Shown piece by piece: positions 33,871 through 40,860 of a stretch of DNA of 40,860 bases. Below the pieces are notes generated by a model. The model had not been told where the DNA came from. It was given only the letters and a program-made list of their open reading frames with translations, and did no database searches. The DNA is taken from positions 60,717-101,576 of the forward strand of contig NWUY0300009399.1 in the NCBI GenBank assembly GCA_004151065.3. Direction: 5' to 3'. This DNA comes from Larix sibirica (Eukaryota > Streptophyta > Pinopsida > Pinales > Pinaceae). The number at the start of each line of letters is the position of its first letter. Position 1 is the first letter of the stretch. The position numbers were made by a program, and so were the translations under genes.

Positions 33871-35824
33871 ACCTTATGATATAGACATATTTTATGAAGT
33901 ATTTTTAACATAATTTTTTTTTAATTAACTAACTATCATGCAACTTAAAACTCTTTTTGAAAAAAAATAAATTATTTTTTTATCACTTCTAACATAAATA
34001 TATAAACAAAAACTTACTTATACATTAAAATATTAAAATAAAACTTTCAAAATATTAAAATGAAACTATTTCATACTCAACAAAGTTAACATCTCCATAT
34101 ATAAATGTTTCATTCCTTAAAAGCTTGTCTTACCAATGCAAAGAGTTTCATTCCTTAAAAGCTTGTCTTACCAATGCAAAGAGAGTCTTTCAAAAATATT
34201 TCTCAAAGATTACAAGCTAATGATATAGCATTACAATATTTTCACTTTAACTTGAAATACTTATATCTCATAAAAATAACAAACACGTTTAACAGCAACA
34301 ACAATATATAAATTCACACTGCCAATCAATGTAAACCAACTCCATTCCATATTATTATCATTATGTTAATTAATTAATTTATTGTAAACTACATATAAGA
34401 AACATAAAACTGGTATTTTTACAGTGGAAAGAACAAATAGATAGAAAAACCCTAAAAATAATATACTATAAGAGAATCATTAGAAAGATATCATATAGAT
34501 ATTTTAAACTTTTACGGAATTACTTCTTATATCATTTATTTAATATAGATTGTATTCAAACACCAAATCATCTGCGTTAGATTAACTATACATATTATGG
34601 TATTCTTCGATGTGACAACACCCACTTTTATAATAATCCGAAGGGAGAGCATTTTACCAAAAACGATTACAAAATTATTTTGTTGAAACAATACTCAACA
34701 TTCTTTGAAATTTACCCAATGGGACAAATGCTAAAAATAAATTCTACAAGAAAATAACGTGGACAAGAAATGTAGCCTTTTGAAAGTAGTTTGGCATTTT
34801 ACTTTATTGATATAGGTTGACATTAAGATAAATAAAAGGTGGCTGAAGGTGTTCACCTATTAGAGCATATAATTATTTTTATATAAATCAGGTTAAATAA
34901 ATCAATTTGTTATAAAAAATTACTTAGTGTCCAATGGGTTAGAGTAGCTTATGGTTGATTTGCATGTTTATGGTTAAGATATGTATTGTGATGATAATGA
35001 CTTAGGTCTAAATATTTTGGTGGGTGTAAAGACATAGTCATATGTATGAGTTAGTTTACATGTATAACTTTTTAATAAAAATAAGATGTATTATAACAAA
35101 TCAAATTTTAAGTTTATTTTATTTATCTTTCACATTGAAGGAAAATGAGAGGTTCAATGTTAATATTTGTTAAAACAAGTAAGGCTAGAAATAATTTATA
35201 TAGATATTTAAAAGTAAAAAATAAAAATGTTAATGGTAAAGTATGACTTTTTTCTTTTATAATACTTTGGTTTTGAATATTAAATTATTATATACTAAAA
35301 TAATGTATTGTTTGTATGATGCGTTTTATGTTATTAGAGTCAAAGTCATGTGCATTGAGTTAAATGACCTCATATGTAAATAATGCAAATGTGTGTGTAT
35401 GGCTTCTTATTGTGGAGCCCAAGGCTAATGCATGAATATTGAATGCTTATGAGTCCTAATAGCAAGAGGTGATTATGGTGTGGTTATTACGTTTTCTATG
35501 GTATGTTTATATTATGAAAATATATGTACAAAGGAAATACATAATAGTATAATATCCACTAAAATGGTGGCTCAAGGAAGCAACAAGGAGATTACAATAC
35601 CCCAAGAGGGGATAGAAAATGGGGTGCATGGGTGATTTTACCTTAACACTTGTCCTTTAGGAAGTACTAGCTTTTAGCTCATACTTCTTAGGAAAGTTCA
35701 TCTTGTGCAAATTCTTAAGGGAAGCTTCATTCACCATTATTGAGGGATCACTCTCCCATTCGCTTATTAGCATTTATTTTCTTCTTGTTTATGAAGGAAT
35801 CTATGTGAAACCATGGTTATTTTT
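33871..35824. other. AT-rich intergenic DNA, no gene recognised
   Basis: It holds a perfect-looking two-copy 38-bp repeat (TTTCATTCCTTAAAAGCTTG at 34108 and 34146) and long AT-rich runs. No coding frame of note is present. Confidence 0.55.
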
Positions 35825-36931
35825 TGTAACACCCCATTTTGACCCAAGAATGTAACTATGCTTGTAATAAGGAGATGGCTAGGAGCTAGACTTAAATGGT
35901 CTAGGATGACCAAAGATGTTGTAAATATGTACATGGAATTATAATATAAAAATTCCTAACGATTGCAAATGAAGAAGGATGAAGAAGAGATGGGGGGATA
36001 TGATTCCACAATTGGGGGAAGTGAAACGGGGGCCTAAAGGAAAGTTGAGTGCCACGTGGAAAGTTGAGAGCATGCAAATAGAAGGTTGGCAATTGAGTTT
36101 AGATTGCCATTCTTGTAATCCTTTGGAGGATCATCTTCCCATTACACTACAGAGGGGGGAAAAGAGAGGAAACAATTGAGCTTCCATACCTACTAATGCA
36201 AAATTTCCTTAAGAAACCTATGTTAATGGTTAATGTGCCTTTGTGAGAAGAAACCTGGACTATAGTTGAAAATCCTTGGAGTCCCGGTAGTGATATTCCC
36301 TAGCTGGCTTGTTCTAGAGCACTAGAAGGGAATTGGGATAGGATGAGAGACTCCTTGCAAAGAAGGGGATTCAAATCCTTGTATTATGCAAGATGAGGGG
36401 AAAGAGTGATTGATGTGCAAGAAAGTTGTAGAGGGGGGTTTGGCACCATAGATTTGCATAAGTTGTAGGTTGAGTAGAAGACTTAGGACCTTCACCCTTG
36501 TGGATTGATAGCCTTAGCTTTGGTGTGGCCTTCGTCATACAAAGAATAAGTGTGATAGCTCATGAATATGGCTTGGGAGAATGTACTTCATTTCTATCCA
36601 ATCGAGGGGATATTTTATAGAAAGATAAGTTCCTTATTTGTGCTATGAATTGTCGTGTTTATATTTATGTTCTGCATATTTTATTTAATTACCATGAATA
36701 AAAATGTTTGTGCATGAATTTAATTGTCATAATGATGGACGAATTCATGGTAGGAATGCATACTCATCTTGGTTTAAGAATTTAATTAGTTAGGATCTTG
36801 TAGTTTTGTTTCCATTGTTGAATTCTACAGTGAGCCAAGGAAAATTGAATTTGTGTTAGAGTAAAAAATTAATTGTGAAATTGAGTATCGCATAATCTAT
36901 ATAATGTTGAGAGGTTAATGGGTTCATGCCA
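35825..36931 (+). repeat. Candidate LTR of a retrotransposon
   Basis: It begins TGTAACACCCC, a common start of plant Ty3-type LTRs, and ends near TTCATGCCA just before a primer-binding-like sequence. The 1.1-kb length is reasonable. No second LTR and no gag or pol next to it were recognised, so it may be a lone or badly decayed element. The small open frames at 35901-36179 are not supported as genes. Confidence 0.35.
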
Positions 36932-36936
36932 TAGAG

Positions 36937-36947
36937 CTATCAGAGCC
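36937..36947 (+). promoter_or_regulatory. Candidate primer-binding site
   Basis: CTATCAGAGCC shares TATCAGAGC with the complement of initiator Met-tRNA (TGGTATCAGAGC), and the following CATAGG is often found after it in plant LTR elements. It supports the LTR call before it. Confidence 0.4.
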
Positions 36948-38739
36948 ATAGGTTATAGTATCTGGGTTCAATGGGAAGGAATCTGATTCTACATGAAGAA
37001 TTCAAGGTTGCATATGAAGTGTTTGACATAATGCATATGATAAAATTTTGGGAAAAAGTGTGGGAACTTTCAAATAATGAATTTAGGGTTGTAATTAGGA
37101 TATTGGATAGATTATGGAGAGGTAGTTGAAATAAATTTAAGAGTTTTAGTTGGCTATGTGAGAAATTGGGGAAAAATACAGTTGCAAGATAATTTCTTAA
37201 TAAAACACCCTTGAGGAATTCATGGTTTCGAAATGCCTATGTGGTGTTTTTATAATCAGTATAATAGATGGCATGAGAGCTAGTAAGCAGGGGAAAAAAT
37301 TAGTTCAGAGAAACACTGGTAAAATTTGAACACTATAAAAATATAATGGTTCTCTTAATTGACAAAAAAAACAGTTTGGAGAAGGAACTTGGTGTAAATT
37401 TCATGGTAGACGCATGTTTATGGAAATACAATTTATATGTTTATCTAATTTAGATAATCATGGTTAACTTTGAGGTGGATCCCAAAAAATCCAATATATA
37501 TATATAGATAGGAGTCATGGTGATGAGGAGCCACATGGATTTGGGTGTACAAGTGGTAGTTCTAGGTGGATTCATATGTGTGGGTGGTAACCACGTAGAA
37601 AGGGTGAAAAATAGGTTATGCCATTGATGGACCAGATTAAATTGGGCCCTTTATATCTATGGTTCATATTTGGTTACGATGAGGTAAGTGATCAAACTAT
37701 AATGGAGGGGACTTGAATGTGAATGACTAAGATTTCATTAGGTCCATGAGATAAATGGACCATGATTATCCATGCTAGTGAAAGTGATAAATCCATAACA
37801 TGAGGGGTCATCATTGTTGTGCGGTAAAGCTACCTATGATAGGGAATTCAAGAGATAATCAACGTACATATAATTTAGTTACAGAGCTGGGATAATACAC
37901 AAGTGCATCAAGCAATCCTTCTTTTAATGAAAAGAACTAACATATAAAGTTAAACTGAACACCTGAAAAACTGGCGTTCGATCCAAGCTTTCAAACTTTA
38001 GTCTCCTGCTTCACTGCTCCAAATAGATTACCTACAATAAAAAAATACCTTTCTCAAAGCTTCTTACCAAATAGAAATGAATTATTTATAAGAAACTCAT
38101 ATATTAAAAACATGNAAAGATTCAAAGACATACATTCATACAATGGACAAACATTTATGGGAAGGAAAGTTTCTGTATTATTAGCATTAAAGGGAATCAA
38201 CCAAACATGTACTGCAACTGGCATCGTTGAAACCTAACCCTGGCTTCCTACTCCTTTTCCTTCAGTGGAATTTTCTCTATCATTTCTTTAGCAAAAGTTG
38301 GTTCCCCTTTCTCAAGACCCTCTCCTTGTATTTATACCAAGGATGAGAGGATATAATCGAAAGGAAATTGGTTAGGGAGGTTGTGGTAGTTACGATAAAT
38401 ACCATAACCGATCTCTAATCATCTTTTAATATATTTTTTCTCGTGATTTAGAGATACTCGTGGGTATGTCTCTTGACAACTAGCAAGTGAGTCGTGAGTA
38501 TAGTGTCCAACAACACGTGGGTACATCTTTTTAATTGTTACCCGCGGGTTGTCAATCATTAGACTGTCATGGTTAACCCACGAGTTTGTTGATATGAGAG
38601 TCGCGGTTATATATCAAAACATGTCACAAAGATGGTTGTGTAAAGGAGATATGTTGCAAAGTCTAGGCCAAAGCATCTATTATAAACTAGGCTCTTCCAT
38701 CCATAAGGTCCTTTTGTGTGACTGACAAGGAAATGTAGT
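36948..38739. other. Noncoding region with a small GTGGGTA motif cluster
   Basis: No gene is recognised. The upper part could be the internal region of the candidate LTR element, but no gag reading was found. At 38457-38584 lie CTCGTGGGTA, GTCGTGAGTA, ACGTGGGTA, ACCCGCGGGTT and the inverse AACCCACGAG. Confidence 0.45.
38115..38115. other. Single N (assembly gap or ambiguous base)
   Basis: The sequence after this N is not seen to repeat sequence before it, unlike the N at 21110 and the N at 31005. The size of any gap here is unknown. Confidence 0.8.
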
Positions 38740-39725
38740 CACGGATGGAGAAGTGCCATTTTGACTAATAACAATAATGGAGGAGAATATTGCTCCAAGG
38801 AATTTGATAAAGTTTGTATGCATGAAGAAATTAAGCACCAGAAGGATGTTGCATACATACCACAACAAAATGGTGTGGTTGAGCGGATGAATCACATAGT
38901 CATGAAATGTGCAAGAAGCATGCTCAATGCATCTATTTTGGATGATTTATTATGAACAAAATCTATTAATACAACTACATATCTAATTAATAGATCACCT
39001 ATAGATGCATTGGATGGAAAGATTTCATAGGAGGTTTGGTATGGTAAGCCAATTAATTATTCTCATTTGTGTATTTTTGGTTGTGATCCATTTTCCCATG
39101 TACCTAAAGAAAAGAGGTCCAAGCTTGACCCAAAGTCAAGGAAATGTGTTTTTTCTCTGTTATGATAATAAAATAAAGTGTATAGATTGTGGGATCCACT
39201 GACCGCAGGATAATTGTTAGTTGATATGTTATTTTTAATGAAAAATCCATGCAAAGGAAGGAGGTACAATAGACACCTTAGATTGTACCAGTTGAAGTAA
39301 AAATGAGTGAAGATGAAAATGAATATTCTGATTAGCATGGAGTCAAACAACAAGCTCATCAACCATAACATAGAATATCTACACATCCAAAGAGATGTAT
39401 AGAAAGGTATTCTCCTAATTTTCAATCTTTTTTTTCTTTGTTAATTGATGATGGTGAACCTAGTTCATTTTAGGAATCTATAGAATTTGAGAATGCATAT
39501 AAATAGAGGAAATCCATGGATGGAGAAATGAGAGCATTATACAAGAATGAAACGTGAGAACTTGTGGATCTTCCACCAGAAAGAAAAGTTGTTGGCAATA
39601 AGTGGATGATAATGTAAAGAAAACAATGATGGGTTGTCGGAATGTTACAAAGCTCGCTTGGTATAAAAATGCTATGTGAAGAAGTCAGGTATATATTTTA
39701 ATAAAATCTTCTCTCTAGTTGTCAT
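38740..39725 (+). pseudogene. Copia pol fragment: integrase and start of reverse transcriptase
   Basis: The integrase core reads NNGGEYCSKEFDKVCMHEEI, then YIPQQNGVVERMN, then CARSMLN (38770-38930). After a stop it continues with YLINRSPIDALDGKI, GKPINYSHLCIFGCD and PKEKRSKLDPKSRKCVF up to about 39150. The Asp of TDNGGEY is Asn here. After a decayed linker, the start of reverse transcriptase is seen in pieces at 39510-39725: LVDLPPERKVVG, YKARLV, YVKKSG and IFSLVV. Gag, protease and the front of integrase are missing, and the reading ends sharply near 39725, about 50 bp before the palindrome array. It belongs to the Ty1/Copia order. Confidence 0.87.
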
Positions 39726-39773
39726 GGGCAAATTTGAACCCAAAATCTGATGGCATATTTGTCTGAATTTCGA

Positions 39774-40280
39774 CAACACTCCGTCTAATATCCGACAAAG
39801 TAGTTTTTTTTAAACGTTGGTAAAACATTGTCGGATATCCGACAGACACAACCAGTCGTTGTATATACAACAACAACTTGTCGATTAACATATGCTTTTA
39901 TTTTAATCAATAAGTCGAATAACCAACAATTCTATCATCGAATATTCGACAAGGTTTACATACCAGAATGTCGAATAACCGAAAAAATATATGTCGAATA
40001 TCCGACATAAGGGTGGTCGATTAACTAACAAAGTCGACGTCGGATATCCGACAAACAATCCCTCCCCGATTGTCGAATAACCGACAATTTTGGACCACAG
40101 GCTCACAACAAAATCCGACGACATTTTCTGTCAGAGGTATAGAATCCTTGTCGTATTATTGTTGGGTGGTACTCAAATAGGATATGGATCCCTAGACAAA
40201 TATCCGATGACTTCGCCATCATTTGTATAGCAACATTATCATAGCCGAGTTGTGTTGTCGTCGGATATTCGATAGTATTG
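39774..40280. repeat. Regularly spaced array of 14-bp palindromic motifs
   Basis: At least ten variants of GTCGGATATCCGAC occur. Starts are 39783, 39830, 39880, 39914, 39937, 39970, 39993, 40016, 40039 and 40072, with an outlier at 40260 and partial sites at 40112 and 40198. The central seven are spaced 23, 33, 23, 23, 23 and 33 bp. A related perfect palindrome, GTTGTATATACAAC, lies at 39858. Loosely inverted ends (CAACACT at 39774, AGTATTG at 40274) suggest an inserted element. Such motif arrays are typical of subterminal regions of plant DNA transposons (CACTA type), but no CACTA terminus, transposase or target duplication is visible. The small open frames on both strands are by-products. 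Confidence 0.8.
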
Positions 40281-40860
40281 AGGAATTTAAAAAATATATA
40301 TATATTCCCAGCTGAGGATATAACTTTTTATGGTAAACTGCCATTTTGTAGTTTCCTTAGGTTGGATATGCTTTAAGTAATCCTTTTAATATTGTTATTG
40401 TTTGTTGTCTTTTGAGGACCATTAACTTGTTTTATTGATTGGTGGACACTGATATAATTTCTTTCTTTCTCCCTATAAAGATACATGTCAAAATTTTAGA
40501 TTAGATCAATTAATGAAGGATTAGAATACTTATGAGTCATTCAAGTCTTGAGCAAAGTGGGATCTATCTAGGGGAAGGGGTACAAGTAATTACTTCCTAA
40601 ACCATCTCTTCCTTTAACCTACATTATTATCACTCGCTTCTTTTCCACTTTTTCTCTCTCCTCCTTGAGATCTTACACACTATACTAGGGTGGAGTTAAT
40701 CAATTACATACCCTACTTACTTTTACTTGCTTGCTTCAAGGCCTACTTCACTTTTATGATCAATCAAATTGCCACTAAATATGGTATAAAATGCACTAAT
40801 AAATGATGGATTACCATGAGTCCCACAATAAATATGATTTAATAACTTATAGAAACTCAC
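40281..40860. other. Noncoding DNA to the window end, nothing recognised
   Basis: AT-rich sequence with a short (TA)n run near 40297. The Copia reading does not resume here, and no gene is seen. Confidence 0.5.

Noticed and set aside
39774-40280. CRISPR-like array of repeats and spacers
   Set aside because: The repeats are only 14 bp, degenerate and palindromic, with 9-19 bp between them, in plant nuclear DNA without cas genes.
39774-40280. Definite CACTA transposon end
   Set aside because: The motif array resembles CACTA subterminal regions, but neither edge carries CACTA or TAGTG and no 3-bp target duplication is evident.

Overview
This is plant nuclear DNA: AT-rich, dense in decayed retrotransposons, with one intron-containing R2R3-MYB gene on the minus strand. 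The abundance of degraded LINEs with an RNase H domain, and the long gene-poor stretches, fit a large plant genome, possibly a gymnosperm. That assignment is inference; no marker in the window fixes the species.

Layout. 1-400: CT-rich minisatellite. About 1500-7860 (-): nearly full-length but dead LINE, with ORF1 (zinc knuckle) and ORF2 (endonuclease, reverse transcriptase, zf-RVT, RNase H). 8700-8994 (-): RNase H scrap of another retroelement. 9212-9380: foldback repeat. 10077-12253 (+): short LTR retrotransposon whose only coding part is a decayed gag, flanked by a primer-binding site and a polypurine tract (TR-GAG-like). 13733-14190 (+): LINE 3' end. 14284-15560: three successive local tandem-repeat blocks. 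18199-19988 (-): the MYB gene, three exons, 448 aa. 29850-33870 (-): 3' part of another LINE. 35825-36947: candidate LTR plus primer-binding site. 38740-39725 (+): decayed Copia integrase and start of reverse transcriptase. 39774-40280: array of 14-bp palindromic motifs at regular spacing.

Most important caution: two long blocks appear twice, and each pair is separated by exactly one N. Block 14067-21109 recurs as 21111-28153 (7,043 bp each, offset 7,044). Block 28238-31004 recurs as 31006-33772 (2,767 bp each, offset 2,768). The copies look identical wherever I compared them, introns and intergenic DNA included, and each N cuts through the middle of a retroelement. This is the signature of overlapping contig ends placed side by side instead of merged. 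The true locus is probably about 31,048 bp with a single MYB gene.

The best candidate for something undescribed is the palindrome array at 39783-40273. Variants of GTCGGATATCCGAC lie 23 or 33 bp apart, a difference of about one helical turn, which suggests a protein-binding array such as the subterminal region of a DNA transposon. No coding partner for it is visible in the window.
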